DNA of 64,000 bases, taken from Streptomyces cadmiisoli. Lineage in GTDB: Bacteria > Actinomycetota > Actinomycetes > Streptomycetales > Streptomycetaceae. The stretch covers positions 434,001 through 498,000 of the forward strand of contig NZ_CP030073.1 of NCBI RefSeq assembly GCF_003261055.1. The letters are read 5' to 3'. Positions 35,416-44,032 of the stretch are shown piece after piece. The position numbers and the translations under genes were made by a program. Every line of letters begins with the position of its first letter. Position 1 is the stretch's first letter. The notes under the pieces were generated by a model, which ran no database searches, was not told where the DNA came from, and saw nothing but the letters and a program-made list of their open reading frames with translations.

Positions 35416-36896
35416 TGGAGGTAGTCGAGGTTCCAGTTCTGGTAGGCGTCCGCGGGAAGGTTCACCCGGACGGTGTGGCGTCCTGCGGTGAGGTGCCGGG
35501 TCACGCCGCTCGGCTGCAGCACCTGCTTGTTGTGGCTGGTGGTGTTGCGCACGGCGACGCGGTCGCTTTCCGCGCCACCGTCGAACGAGAGCGTGTACGT
35601 GCCGGCGGGCGAGTACGGGGACGAGACCCGGGCGGAGACGGCATACGTTCCGGTGCGCGGAACCGTCACCTCGTAGCTGAGCCACTCACCACCTCGCATC
35701 CACGAGACCCGCACGTTGCCGTCGGCGTCGCTGAGGTCGACGCCCTCGCCGGGACGCATCCGCAGTCCGCCGGCGTTGGCCGTGTCGTTGTCGTGGTAGC
35801 CGATGCCCTCGCCGGGCAGGAAGTCCTCGGCCTGCACCCGTACGCTGCCGTGCGGGACCGGGTCGCCCTCGCCCGTGCGCAGCCAAGCCTCCAGCTTCTC
35901 CACGTCGTCGGTCTGGAAGATGCTGGTGTGGAAGCCGCGCACCAGGCCTTCCCAGCCGCGCAGCGGGTCGATCAGCGAGGCTTCGTCGGTCATCCGGTCA
36001 GCCAGGCCGTTCCACATCGTGTTGCTCCACACGCGGCTGTGCCGGGCGAGGGAGTCGAGGAACGGCTTGCGGGCCACGGCATCGGCGATGCTGCCGAAGT
36101 TGACCTCGTAGGCGACCGGCTGGTCGTCGCCGAACTCGGTGACGTGGGCCAGGTTGTCGTCGTTGATCATGTGCATGTAGACGGCGCCACGGTGGGTGGC
36201 GAGAAAGCCCTTGACCTCGGCGACCGGTGCAGAGCTCTTGTATATGCCGTTGCGGACCGTGTCGGTTTCGGCCAGCACGTGCCAGATCTCCTCGCGGAAC
36301 GGCCAGCCCTTGTCGAGGTTGACCAGCCCGCGGTCCTTCACGAGCGTCATGGCTTCTTCGAGGGTCGGGACCTGCTCGTCCGTGACCGCCGCCTGCGAGC
36401 CGCCCAGGCCCTCCTTGAGCCGGAGGCCCTTGACCTGAGCGAGCGTCAGGTCTGCGACCCTGCCGGAACCGTTGGTGGTGCGGTCCACCGTGGTGTCGTG
36501 CATCAGAACGGGCACGCCGTCCTTGGTCAGCTGGATGTCGATCTCGGCGATCTCGGCGCCGTGCTGGAAGGCGGCCCGGATCGCCGGCAGCGAGTTCTCG
36601 GGGGCGTCGCGCCACTGTCCCCGGTGGGCCGCGGTGAGGATCTTGGCATCACGGCTGTGGTCGAGCAGGTCGCGGTAGGCGCGCTCAGCCGACGTGTGCC
36701 CGCCCTTGCCGCCTCCGCCGTAGATGTGTGACACGTCGGGGCCGCCCTGGGCCAGGGCACCGTCCTTGTCCGCGGCCAGTCCGATCCCGGACGAGGGGCC
36801 GTCGTCAGACAGGCCCGCGCCGACCACCGCCCCGGTCAGGGTGAGACTCAGTGCGGTCGCCACGAGCGCGCTCCGACGGAGAATTGATCTAGTCAT
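35394..36896 (-). CDS. secreted glycerophosphodiester phosphodiesterase with CBM tail
   Basis: A 500-residue exported enzyme. Signal peptide 'MTRSILRRSALVATALSLTL' is followed by an Ala/Gly-rich cleavage area. The GDPD TIM-barrel spans about 85-345, with catalytic His91 ('AAHRGQWRDAPENSLPAI'), metal Glu118/Asp120 ('IAEIDIQLTKDGVPVLMHD') and His133. The C-terminal 130 residues form a beta-sandwich of CBM6/35 type ('VQAEDFLPGEGIGYHDND' to 'YQNWNLDYLQFEPV'). It likely releases glycerol phosphate from teichoic acid or phospholipid debris while held to a polysaccharide. ATG 36896 lacks a clear ribosome site. Confidence 0.9.
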   Translation of the reverse strand: MTRSILRRSALVATALSLTLTGAVVGAGLSDDGPSSGIGLAADKDGALAQGGPDVSHIYGGGGKGGHTSAERAYRDLLDHSRDAKILTAAHRGQWRDAPENSLPAIRAAFQHGAEIAEIDIQLTKDGVPVLMHDTTVDRTTNGSGRVADLTLAQVKGLRLKEGLGGSQAAVTDEQVPTLEEAMTLVKDRGLVNLDKGWPFREEIWHVLAETDTVRNGIYKSSAPVAEVKGFLATHRGAVYMHMINDDNLAHVTEFGDDQPVAYEVNFGSIADAVARKPFLDSLARHSRVWSNTMWNGLADRMTDEASLIDPLRGWEGLVRGFHTSIFQTDDVEKLEAWLRTGEGDPVPHGSVRVQAEDFLPGEGIGYHDNDTANAGGLRMRPGEGVDLSDADGNVRVSWMRGGEWLSYEVTVPRTGTYAVSARVSSPYSPAGTYTLSFDGGAESDRVAVRNTTSHNKQVLQPSGVTRHLTAGRHTVRVNLPADAYQNWNLDYLQFEPVRR

Positions 36897-37548
36897 GTCG
36901 CGAAATCTAGAGGGATGGCATTGGTCACTACGACGTATGAGTGACCGAAGGACATCCGCCGGCTGAACAATCACCGGAACGAAACGGCGTCTTAGGGACT
37001 GGACGGCACGCGGGGCGGAACTGGAACGCATGGAGGAGGTGGCGGAGGGTTTCCCGGTCGGGTGTCCGCGTTGGTCGACTCCGGACCGCTCGGTATCGGA
37101 TGGCGCCCCTGTCTACGAGACCCTGGACAACTCGTCGGCCCGCGAGGGCAACGAGATCCGGCGCTGGGCGAGGAAAAACCGGGGCGAGCTGCACTTCACC
37201 CCGCCCTACGCGTCCTGGGCCAACCAGATCGAGGGTCCCTCCGGGCTCCTACGGCAGTGCACTGTCGCGAGACGGACGAAGGGGGCCGCGTTCCCACCGA
37301 AGTGCGTATGGACGCGAGTTGGAGCCAACCATGGGGGTGAGACTCCGGTCCCGAGATGAGTGCCCGGGCCGTGTCGCGCGCCTCGGCCGATGATCATCGA
37401 GACCTATTTGTGACCAACCTCATGTCCTCCAACTGAGCGTAAGCACAAGTTATGTAGAGATGACTGATCACAATGTCCCTGGGGCTGGCCTGGGGACGAC
37501 CCGACGGCGATAGACGGCCATGGCGCGCCAGGGCACAGACGGAGGACC
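36897..37548. other. intergenic with IS630 remnant
   Basis: Divergent promoter region of the phosphodiesterase and LCP genes. Besides the IS630 remnant no gene is seen. AT-rich sequence around 37425-37465 may carry the LCP promoter. Confidence 0.5.
37030..37359 (+). pseudogene. IS630-type transposase, DDE-domain remnant
   Basis: Contains 'VYETLDNSSAREGNEIRRWA' and 'GELHFTPPYASWANQIEGPS', matching the second Asp ('LDN...H') and the catalytic Glu region ('LHFTPTYASWLNQIE') of IS630 transposases. The usual His after L-D-N is lost, and the frame wanders after 'LLRQCTVA'. It is a different fragment from that at 12.0-12.4 kb and lies on the opposite strand. Confidence 0.7.
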
Positions 37549-39225
37549 GTGGACACGCAAGGCGGCAGGAACATCGACCCCGCGGACCAGTGGGTCCTCG
37601 ACCCGCAGACCGGTGAGTACCGGCTGCGGCTGGACGCAGGGGACGTCCCGCCCCCCTCGGTTCCGCAGCAGGGCGGACGTCGGGCGCGCCGCGAGGAGCA
37701 GCAGCAAACCGACCCGGATCGTCGTGGCGCCCGCCGCGGGAGAGCGGCGACGCCCCGCAAGGCAAAGCGGTCCACGAAGCGGAAGGCGCTGCTGTGGACG
37801 GCCGGCACGCTCGGCTTCGTGCTTGTCGCCGGCGGCAGCGGCGCGTACCTGCTGTACCGGCACCTCGACGGCAACATCACCACGGTGGACATCGGGACGG
37901 CCGGCGACAAAGGCGGGGGCAGCGGCGGCGCGCTGAACATCCTGGTCATCGGCACCGACAGCCGGGCCGGCCTCGACGGCAAGTACGGGGACTCCGACAA
38001 TGTCGGCCACGCCGACACCACGATCCTCTTCCATGTGGCGAAGGACCGATCGCACGCGACCGCGATGAGCATCCCGCGTGACATGGTCACCGGCATCCCG
38101 GACTGCCCGACCAAGCAGAAGGACGGTTCGACCAAAGTCATCCCCGGCACGCCACAAGAAAAGTTCGCTCCACGCTTCAATGAGAGCCTCGGTCAGATCG
38201 GCCGGGACCCCGGCTGCACGATGCGGACCGTCACCGAGCTCACCGGCCTGCCGGTCGACCACTTCATCCTCGTCGACTTCGAGGCGGTGAAGACCTTGTC
38301 CACGGCGGTCGGCGGGGTGCCGATATGTCTCACGCACGCCATCCACGACACCGACTCCAAGGGTGAGGGGTCGCATCTGAACCTGCCGCCCGGCCCGCAC
38401 ACGGTACAAGGCGAACAGGCCCTGGCCTTCGTCAGAACGCGGCACTCGCTGAAGAACGGCAGCGACCTGGACCGCATCGATCTGCAGAAGCAGTTCCTGG
38501 GGTCGATGATCCGCCAGATGAAGTCCGGGGACACCCTCACCGACCCGCAGAAGCTGTACAAACTGGCCAACGCGGCGACCAAATCACTCACCGTGGACAC
38601 CGGCATAGGCGGCGTCGGCAAACTCACCGATCTCGCCAAGGACCTGAGCCGTGTCGACGCCGAGCACATCGCCTTCACGACGCTCCCCGTCAAGGACAAC
38701 CCGGCAGAGGTCGGCTACCACGCGACCGTCGTCATGGACGAGACCAAGGCACCGCAGCTCTTCACGGCGATCAAGAACGACGTCTCGCTGACCGAGGTCA
38801 AGAAGAAGCCCAAGACCGGCGACTCCAAGCTCCGGGGCGTCAAGGCGGACCCCTCCGAGGTGAGTGTCCTCATCTACAACGGAGGCGGCCCCCAGGGTGC
38901 GGCCCAGCTCACCTTGAAATGGCTGCAGAACACCAAGGGCGTCATCCACTCGACCAATGGCGGCAACGCATCCAGCGGCAAGCAGGACCGGACGACGTTG
39001 GACTACGCTCCCGACCAGGCCGATCAGGCCCGGGCCCTCGCGGCGATAATGGGTCTGCCCGCCTCGGCGCTCCGTCCCGGCAAGAGCGACGCGGGGAACG
39101 GAGCGGACATGATCCTCACCTTGGGCCGTGACTTCCAGGCCCCGGGAACCCCGATCACCGCCGCGGACGAGGCCCCGATAGACATACCGAAGGCGACAGC
39201 CGACAAGAAGGAATGCGTCGGCTGA
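37549..39225 (+). CDS. LCP-family (LytR-CpsA-Psr) cell-wall glycopolymer transferase
   Basis: A 558-residue type II membrane protein. The cytoplasmic part is long and basic, one helix lies at about 79-103 ('LLWTAGTLGFVLVAGGSGAY'), and the extracytoplasmic LCP domain follows. Active-site features are 'LVIGTDSRAG' (Asp137/Arg139), Asp156 in 'GHADTTIL', 'SIPRDMV' (Arg177-Asp178) and 'FVRTRHSLKNGSDLDRIDLQ'. A LytR_C domain follows from about residue 440 ('SEVSVLIYNGGGPQGAAQLT'). Family members transfer undecaprenyl-linked polymers to peptidoglycan. GTG 37549 has GGAGGACC directly ahead. Confidence 0.92.
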   Translation: MDTQGGRNIDPADQWVLDPQTGEYRLRLDAGDVPPPSVPQQGGRRARREEQQQTDPDRRGARRGRAATPRKAKRSTKRKALLWTAGTLGFVLVAGGSGAYLLYRHLDGNITTVDIGTAGDKGGGSGGALNILVIGTDSRAGLDGKYGDSDNVGHADTTILFHVAKDRSHATAMSIPRDMVTGIPDCPTKQKDGSTKVIPGTPQEKFAPRFNESLGQIGRDPGCTMRTVTELTGLPVDHFILVDFEAVKTLSTAVGGVPICLTHAIHDTDSKGEGSHLNLPPGPHTVQGEQALAFVRTRHSLKNGSDLDRIDLQKQFLGSMIRQMKSGDTLTDPQKLYKLANAATKSLTVDTGIGGVGKLTDLAKDLSRVDAEHIAFTTLPVKDNPAEVGYHATVVMDETKAPQLFTAIKNDVSLTEVKKKPKTGDSKLRGVKADPSEVSVLIYNGGGPQGAAQLTLKWLQNTKGVIHSTNGGNASSGKQDRTTLDYAPDQADQARALAAIMGLPASALRPGKSDAGNGADMILTLGRDFQAPGTPITAADEAPIDIPKATADKKECVG

Positions 39226-39817
39226 GGCCGACGACGAGACGTGCCCTCGATCACCGCTGACGGCCGGCGCCTGGCGGCTCGCTTCTGAAGGGGCCTGGGT
39301 GCCTCGCGCAGCGCAGGGTCGGCGAGATGGTCGTCAACAGCCGAGCAATGCGGCGCGGCCCGGGCTCGGATGCATGTGATGGGGGGCCAGAACCCTTCGC
39401 AGCGATGACGTGCGCCGGCGCGTCCTGAAGGCGAGCTGCGGGGCGGCCGCGCGGAAGTGAGCCAGGAGGACCTGGGCCGGCCGGCTGTCCGCGTGGAAGA
39501 ACTGCATGGTCAACGCGGGTGGCACTGCGATGCCGTGCATACGGACCTCATGGCACTTGAAACAGAACGCCGCCTCGAACGGGGCCAGGTCAAGAAAGTC
39601 CTGGTAGCCCCGGATGGTCCAGCCCGGCGAGAAGCCGCACCGGTGCTGTTCGCGGAGAGCGGGTTCGGCCCCGCTTCGAAGCGGCAGGTGCACGCTTTCA
39701 GCGAGCGTTGTCAGGGCCGGGTTGGCAGGGTGCGGATGGGGCCGAGGTGGATGGTCTCGGCGCAAAGCGCCGGCCGGGGTGGGCCCCGGATGCATGCGGC
39801 ACTTGGCGGCGGGTGTC
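39226..39817. other. mostly non-coding stretch before the cspA repeat
   Basis: Holds one doubtful minus-strand frame, listed separately, and no other gene. No convincing terminator was found after the LCP gene. Confidence 0.4.
39334..39693 (-). CDS. doubtful hypothetical ORF
   Basis: A 119-codon frame with a protein-like middle ('GYQDFLDLAPFEAAFCFKCH' then 'EVRMHGIAVPPALTMQFF'), including one Cys-x-x-Cys pair. It has no good ribosome-binding site at GTG 39693, and the frame continues upstream into unrelated sequence. It may be the end of a decayed gene. No family is recognised. Confidence 0.25.
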   Translation of the reverse strand: MHLPLRSGAEPALREQHRCGFSPGWTIRGYQDFLDLAPFEAAFCFKCHEVRMHGIAVPPALTMQFFHADSRPAQVLLAHFRAAAPQLAFRTRRRTSSLRRVLAPHHMHPSPGRAALLGC

Positions 39818-39864
39818 CGGCGTGGGGTAGAACGGTTGCGGGCCCTGTTGGGAAGGGGCCGGAG

Positions 39865-39896
39865 CATGCCCGGATGAAGGGCTGTTCCTGGGCATG
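39865..39896 (+). promoter_or_regulatory. leader hairpin upstream of cspA copy 1
   Basis: CATGCCC (39865-39871) pairs with GGGCATG (39890-39896), ending about 18 nt before the start codon and next to the AAGGG ribosome site. A leader structure of this kind could make translation temperature-dependent, as in other cold-shock mRNAs. Present unchanged in copy 2 (43451-43482). Confidence 0.4.
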
Positions 39897-39913
39897 AACG
39901 AAGGGTTTGTTTG

Positions 39914-40117
39914 ATGGCCAGCGGCACTGTGAAGTGGTTCAACGCCGAAAAGGGCTACGGCTTCATCGCGCAGGACGACGGAGGTCCCGACGTCTTCGCG
40001 CACTACTCCGAGATCACGGGCAACGGGTACCGCGAGCTGAAGGAAGGCGAACACGTCACCTTCGAGATCGGACAGGGCCAGAAGGGGCCGCAGGCACAGA
40101 ACATCGTCCGGGGCTGA
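39914..40117 (+). CDS. cspA: CspA-family cold-shock protein, copy 1
   Basis: A 67-residue single-stranded nucleic-acid chaperone of the OB fold. RNP1 is '[10 protein letters not shown]' and RNP2 is 'DVFAHYSEI'. The start '[18 protein letters not shown]' is the family signature, and the length is typical. AAGGG sits about nine bases before ATG 39914. An identical protein is encoded at 43500-43703. Confidence 0.97.
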   Translation: MASGTVKWFNAEKGYGFIAQDDGGPDVFAHYSEITGNGYRELKEGEHVTFEIGQGQKGPQAQNIVRG

Positions 40118-40138
40118 CCCGACGACACAACCACCGAT

Positions 40139-40168
40139 GAGGCGGCTGCCGGGTCCGGCAGCCGCCTC
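40139..40168 (+). terminator. terminator of cspA copy 1
   Basis: A 13-bp perfect stem (GAGGCGGCTGCCG with its complement) and a 4-nt GGTC loop, 21 bp after the stop. A near-identical structure follows copy 2. Confidence 0.85.
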
Positions 40169-40313
40169 GCCGTTTCATACGCTGCTGACCGTCCGTGGAG
40201 TGTGCGGAGACCGTCGGGGCTTTGCTCCCGGCTGCTGCGGACTTGCGCGGCGCAGGGCGATGCCGCCGTCTCGGCGTTCCTCGGCGAGTGGGCGGCGCTG
40301 TGGGCGGCCGGCG

Positions 40314-41093
40314 TCAGTCGGCCGGCCAGGAGGCGAGGGCTTGGTCGGCGACACGGTACAGGTCCCCACGGCTTGCACCGTCGGCGGCCTGCACCGAGAT
40401 GCCCTGCCCCACCGCTGTCAGGTAGCGGGCCAGGGCGTCCGCGTCGGCCGAGGACGACGGATCGCCCTCGGCTTGGGCGCGCTCTAAGCGGGCGCGCAGG
40501 GCGCCGATCCCGGACTCCCGTCGGGAGGCTGGTGCCGCGGCAGGCAACGTTTGCCCGTCAAGGAGCGGCGTTCGGTGCGTGCTCTCGGTGTGCCGGCCGG
40601 AAGTCCTCGTACTGGACGTACTCGGGCTTTCGGCCGGTGCGGCGAGTGGGGGCACCTCCCACGCCTTTCAGGCAGTGGGGGAGCGTGCCGGGCGTCGCGA
40701 CGGGGCGAACGTTGCCTGCCGCGGCACTAAGTCGCGGCGGGCCGGCTCGCCCTCCGGGCCGCAGGCCAGCGCCGACTGAACCAGCAGGCAGCCGCGTGTG
40801 GTGTAGGCGTCGGCGCAGCCGTGCAGCATCGTCTCGGCAACCGCTCGGGCCGTCGGCTGCTCCAGTTCTTCGGCGACGAACGCGCCAGGGCCTTCGAGGT
40901 AGCGGTCGACGGCTTTGCGGAACAGCTGTTCCTTGTTGCCGTACGCGGCTTAGATGCTGCGCCGGTTGATGCCCATGGCCTCGGTCAGCTCATTCAGCGA
41001 AGCGCCCTCGCAGCCCTCGGTCCAGAACAGCCGCATCGCCTTGTCGAGGGCCTCGTCCGTGTCGAAGGACCGGGGCCGTCCAGTCCTGGCCAT
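40314..41093 (-). pseudogene. TetR-family regulator, broken by a nonsense codon and an insertion
   Basis: The N-terminal helix-turn-helix is clear: '[20 protein letters not shown]', '[19 protein letters not shown]'. A TAA at 40950-40952 then stands where Tyr/Leu-Tyr is normal ('SI*AAYGNKEQLF'). The same frame continues through 'VAEELEQPTARAVAETML' to 'EPARRDL'. There a 196-bp inverted-repeat element interrupts it, after which the C-terminus resumes ('SRRESGIGALRARLERAQ' to 'ALASWPAD'). GGGGAGG precedes ATG 41093. The gene sits head-to-head with a nitroreductase remnant it may once have controlled. Confidence 0.85.
40532..40727. mobile_element. 196-bp MITE-like element with 20-bp inverted ends
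   Basis: The left end GTGCCGCGGCAGGCAACGTT (40532-40551) is the exact reverse complement of 40708-40727; weaker pairing continues inward for about ten more bases. Inside is a second hairpin-forming segment (GGGGGCACCTCCCACGCC near 40647), a sequence type common in streptomycete genomes. It carries no gene and cleanly interrupts the TetR reading frame. No clear target duplication is seen. Confidence 0.7.
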
Positions 41094-41311
41094 CGAAGCC
41101 TCCCCTGGCCGGCACCTTCTGGCCTCTCGGCGGCGCCGTCGACGTGAAACTCCCCGGTCACCGGCGCCGCCGTGCTGCCCGCGGCCCTGCGCCCTGCACA
41201 CCCCAGTGACCACCACCGGCGAGTACGGCCAGAAGGCCGGTGGAGGCGGGCCGCCCCGGCCCGCCTCCACCGGGCCGGCAGCGCTCGGGAAGCCTGCGCA
41301 CGCCCAGGTGA

Positions 41312-41689
41312 ACTGCGCCGTTCAGGTCGAGTCGCCCGCGCTCGTTCGACGCGGCCCGCACGATCACGGACGAAGAGCGGGTGTCACTGCTGGAGGCTGC
41401 CCGGTAGGCCCCCTCCGCCCGCAACTCGCAGCCGTGGCGCTTCCTGGTCGGGCGGCGCCACGACACGACGTACCGGCGGATCTTCGCCACTCTTGTGCCC
41501 GGCAACCAACGGTGGGCGGGAAACATTTCGTTGCTGGTCGCGACAGTGGCGGTGGAGCGCCTTGAAGACGGCACGCCGCACCATCGCGCCGCACACGACA
41601 CCGGGCCGGCAGTCTCCCAACTGTCCCTCCAGGCACACGCCCTGGGGCTGCATGCCGCATGCGGAACTGACGGTGCATCTGGTCCATGA
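41312..41689 (+). pseudogene. nitroreductase-family gene, truncated with a nonsense codon
   Basis: The reading 'RSFDAARTITDEERVSLLEA' runs to a TAG where Trp is normal ('AAR*APSARNSQPWRFLVGR'), then 'IFATLVPGNQRWAGNISLLV' and 'QLSLQAHALGLHAACG'. This is the FMN-binding core of nitroreductases ('EAARWAPSANNSQPWRF'). The first 10-20 residues are missing behind a TGA, and the C-terminal third is lost after 'GLHAACG'. It lies head-to-head with the TetR pseudogene. Confidence 0.75.
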
Positions 41690-41769
41690 CAGCGACTGAC
41701 CAGCCCTGGACCTCTCGTGCAGCCGTATCGTCCGAGTGCGTGCGTGGACGTGTCCTGGGCGGCGAGGGC

Positions 41770-42312
41770 ACGGTCATCCAGACACCGGGCGGAACCCAGC
41801 GGCCTCGGCTCCGGCCCTACAGCCCCGGTCTGGTCGACCGCACCTGGTACGGAGCCGGCAGCCGGCGCTCGGCTCACTGGGCGGGCAAGCAGGGGCTGAG
41901 CCTGCTCTGCGGGAACATCGTCGCAGGCGAGGGCACCGATGACTTCTCCACCGCGCAGCGGACACTGATCCGCGAGTACCGTCGCCTGGTGGGACCGGAC
42001 CGGCCGGGACGGGTGGCGATCGGCCGGGTGATCGTGCCCTTCGACACCGCGGACGCGGCGACCCGGCGGCGTTACGGCGCGTACGCGGCGGGCCGTCACA
42101 AGCGGACTCTCAAACCGCAGAGCGAAGGACGACCATGTTCGTCCCCGACCTGGTGGGGACATGGGAGGAGATCGTGGGGCTGTTGAGCGCCGACGCCGCG
42201 CTCGCGGAGGTGTCGGAGCTGCTCCTGGGACTGCCGTACGAGTTCGAACGGCGACTACGAGCAGACCCTGCACGTCAGCGCCACCACATCGCGCCCCGGC
42301 TGGGCTGGCAGC
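41770..42312 (+). pseudogene. luciferase-like flavin monooxygenase, C-terminal remnant in three frames
   Basis: 'RPYSPGLVDRTWYGAGSRRS' and 'LLCGNIVAGEGTDDFSTAQR' lead to 'RVAIGRVIVPFDTADAATRR'. The frame then shifts near 42130 to 'MFVPDLVGTWEEIVGLLSAD' and 'LLGLPYEFERR', and again to 'DYEQTLHVSA'. This order matches the second half of LLM-class F420/FMN oxidoreductases. The N-terminal half is missing; its place is taken by the nitroreductase remnant. Confidence 0.7.
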
Positions 42313-42395
42313 CCAGGGTGACGAACTCCCTGAGCAGGTGGTGGCGGCCGCCTGGGCCGGACTGGTGTTTGGTCCCCGCCGGGCGCGGTCCCGTC

Positions 42396-42430
42396 AGGGC
42401 CTGTCCGGCGGAGCTTGCCGGACAGGCCCT
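42396..42430 (-). terminator. terminator after the DUF1062 gene
   Basis: A 14-bp perfect stem (AGGGCCTGTCCGGC with GCCGGACAGGCCCT) and a 7-nt loop, 17 bp beyond the stop of the leftward DUF1062 gene. Confidence 0.8.
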
Positions 42431-42446
42431 TGGTCCCGGGGAGGGC

Positions 42447-42995
42447 TCAGCGCTTGAGCGTGAAGGTGAAGTCCCCGGAGGTCTTGCCGCTCAGGCGGAC
42501 TGCCGAAACGAGTTTCCCGTCAGTGATCAGTCTCTCGACCTCGGCCCGTGAAAGACCGCAGCCTTCGGCGATCAGCCGTACCGGACGGACAGGGATCCGC
42601 GCCGCAAAGCGGACCGAGACATCGATCACCTCGCGGTCCAGGTGAGCCGATCCGCCGGTGTCGAGGCGCCAGGCGTCGTCCCAGTCGAGGGCGATGCGAT
42701 TGCGGCGCTGCAGGAGCGGATCCTGGAACAGTTCGGCTGTCAGTCCAAGGTCGTTGTCATGCAGCCGGTCCAGCAGCTCGGGTCGGACGGTGCGCACGTG
42801 CACCCGCTCCAGGACCGTGAGCTTCGCGGTTTCCCCGCACGCGGTACAGAGCACGAGGAGCCAGGCGTCGATGAGCTTGTGGTTGGCGTTGACGCGGAAT
42901 TTGCCGCCGGCCCGGAAGCGCTCGCAGGCGCATGCGTGGCAACGGCGGAGAACGAGCGGCAGGCAGGTGGGCACGACCAGCCAGTTGTTGTGCAC
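42447..42995 (-). CDS. DUF1062 protein
   Basis: A 182-residue protein of the DUF1062 family, function unknown. It begins 'NNWLVVPTCLPLVLRRCHAC' with a zinc-finger-like set of Cys ('CHACACERF' and 'LCTACGETAKLTVLERV'), suggesting one bound Zn2+. The rest contains 'DWDDAWRLDTGGSAHLDREV', 'RFAARIPVRPVRLIAEGCGL', and an S4-like end 'SRAEVERLITDGKLVSAVRL', typical of RNA-binding folds. GTG 42995 lacks a clear ribosome site. It looks intact although its neighbours on one side are decayed. Confidence 0.8.
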   Translation of the reverse strand: MHNNWLVVPTCLPLVLRRCHACACERFRAGGKFRVNANHKLIDAWLLVLCTACGETAKLTVLERVHVRTVRPELLDRLHDNDLGLTAELFQDPLLQRRNRIALDWDDAWRLDTGGSAHLDREVIDVSVRFAARIPVRPVRLIAEGCGLSRAEVERLITDGKLVSAVRLSGKTSGDFTFTLKR

Positions 42996-43403
42996 AGAAG
43001 TACACCGGTTTCAGTGAGAAGTCCGCAGCAAAAAGCAGCGCGGCGCGCATGCGCGACGCGCGACAGATCAGCGCTCGGGGGGTCTCACACGGTGTACAAC
43101 GGCACGTCCTTGCCCAGACGACTTGGTTCGGCAGCACGGTAGTGGCTTACGGCGGCGCCGCTCCACTGGTTTTCGAGCGCCTTGTCGCCAGGGCCGTCCG
43201 GCCGATCCTGGGTGGAGCCGGAGCCGGAGCCGTGACGGCGACGTGGTCCGGCGCGTCGTGGTCCGGGAGATGGTCCCCCGTCAGGTCGGCGTGACGGGAA
43301 CGGGGATGTGCCGCTCGGGCAAGACCCCTGATGGCGACCGCCGCACTGGCCCCCCTCGCCGGTGTTCAGCCAAGAAGCTGTGTCGTCAGTCGGATGAGAG
43401 AAA
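42996..43403. other. intergenic stretch before the second cspA repeat
   Basis: No recognisable gene on either strand. It contains a GC-rich palindrome (GCGCGCATGCGCG near 43047) and probably the promoter of the DUF1062 gene. Confidence 0.4.
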
Positions 43404-43705
43404 CGGCGTGGGGTAGAACGGTTGCGGGCCCTGTTGGGAAGGGGCCGGAGCATGCCCGGATGAAGGGCTGTTCCTGGGCATGAACGAAGGGTTTGTTTGA
43501 TGGCCAGCGGCACTGTGAAGTGGTTCAACGCCGAAAAGGGCTACGGCTTCATCGCGCAGGACGACGGAGGTCCCGACGTCTTCGCGCACTACTCCGAGAT
43601 CACGGGCAACGGGTACCGCGAGCTGAAGGAAGGCGAACACGTCACCTTCGAGATCGGACAGGGCCAGAAGGGGCCGCAGGCACAGAACATCGTCCGGGGC
43701 TGACC
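43404..43705. repeat. 302-bp direct repeat, copy 2 (cspA with leader)
   Basis: Identical to 39818-40119. Left junction AAA|CGGCG here versus GTC|CGGCG in copy 1. Confidence 0.95.
43500..43703 (+). CDS. cspA: CspA-family cold-shock protein, copy 2
   Basis: Encodes the same 67 residues as copy 1, with no base change in the gene or in the 96 bp before it. RNP1 '[10 protein letters not shown]' and RNP2 'DVFAHYSEI' are intact. The identical leader implies the same regulation, so the pair would raise gene dosage rather than add a new function. The terminator (43725-43754) is preserved but the spacer between stop and terminator has several changes relative to copy 1. Confidence 0.97.
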   Translation: MASGTVKWFNAEKGYGFIAQDDGGPDVFAHYSEITGNGYRELKEGEHVTFEIGQGQKGPQAQNIVRG

Positions 43706-43724
43706 GGACCACATGACCACCAGT

Positions 43725-43754
43725 GAGGCGGCTGCCGGGTCCGGCAGCCGCCTC
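43725..43754 (+). terminator. terminator of cspA copy 2
   Basis: Same 13-bp stem and GGTC loop as behind copy 1. Confidence 0.85.
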
Positions 43755-44032
43755 ACTGTTTCGACAGGGAAGTCGGCGGCAGCCACTGCCTCCCGAAGCA
43801 GCGGCGCGCGGGAACCGCAACGGCGGTACCGAGGCCATGGACGAAGGCGCACGCCGGGTGTGCGCCCCGGCTCGGCGCCCCCTTCTCAGGTGTGGTGTCC
43901 ATCACGGGGCTCGCCGACAGGCGCGCGCCGCCGCAGCCGCCGAGGGCTTGGCCGGGCCGGACCTGACGCCGAGGGCGGCCCCGGCCACCCCATCTCGTGC
44001 GTCCATCCCTCGTCTCACCTGTCGAGATCCGC
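43755..44032. other. intergenic stretch after cspA copy 2
   Basis: No gene seen. It is GC-rich on the left and becomes AT-richer toward the DUF1684 promoter. Confidence 0.4.

Larger units (their letters stand above)
39818..40119. repeat. 302-bp direct repeat, copy 1 (cspA with leader)
   Basis: Identical base for base to 43404-43705. It covers 96 bp of leader plus the whole cold-shock gene. Sequence identity stops sharply on the left; on the right the copies remain similar through the terminator. Confidence 0.95.
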
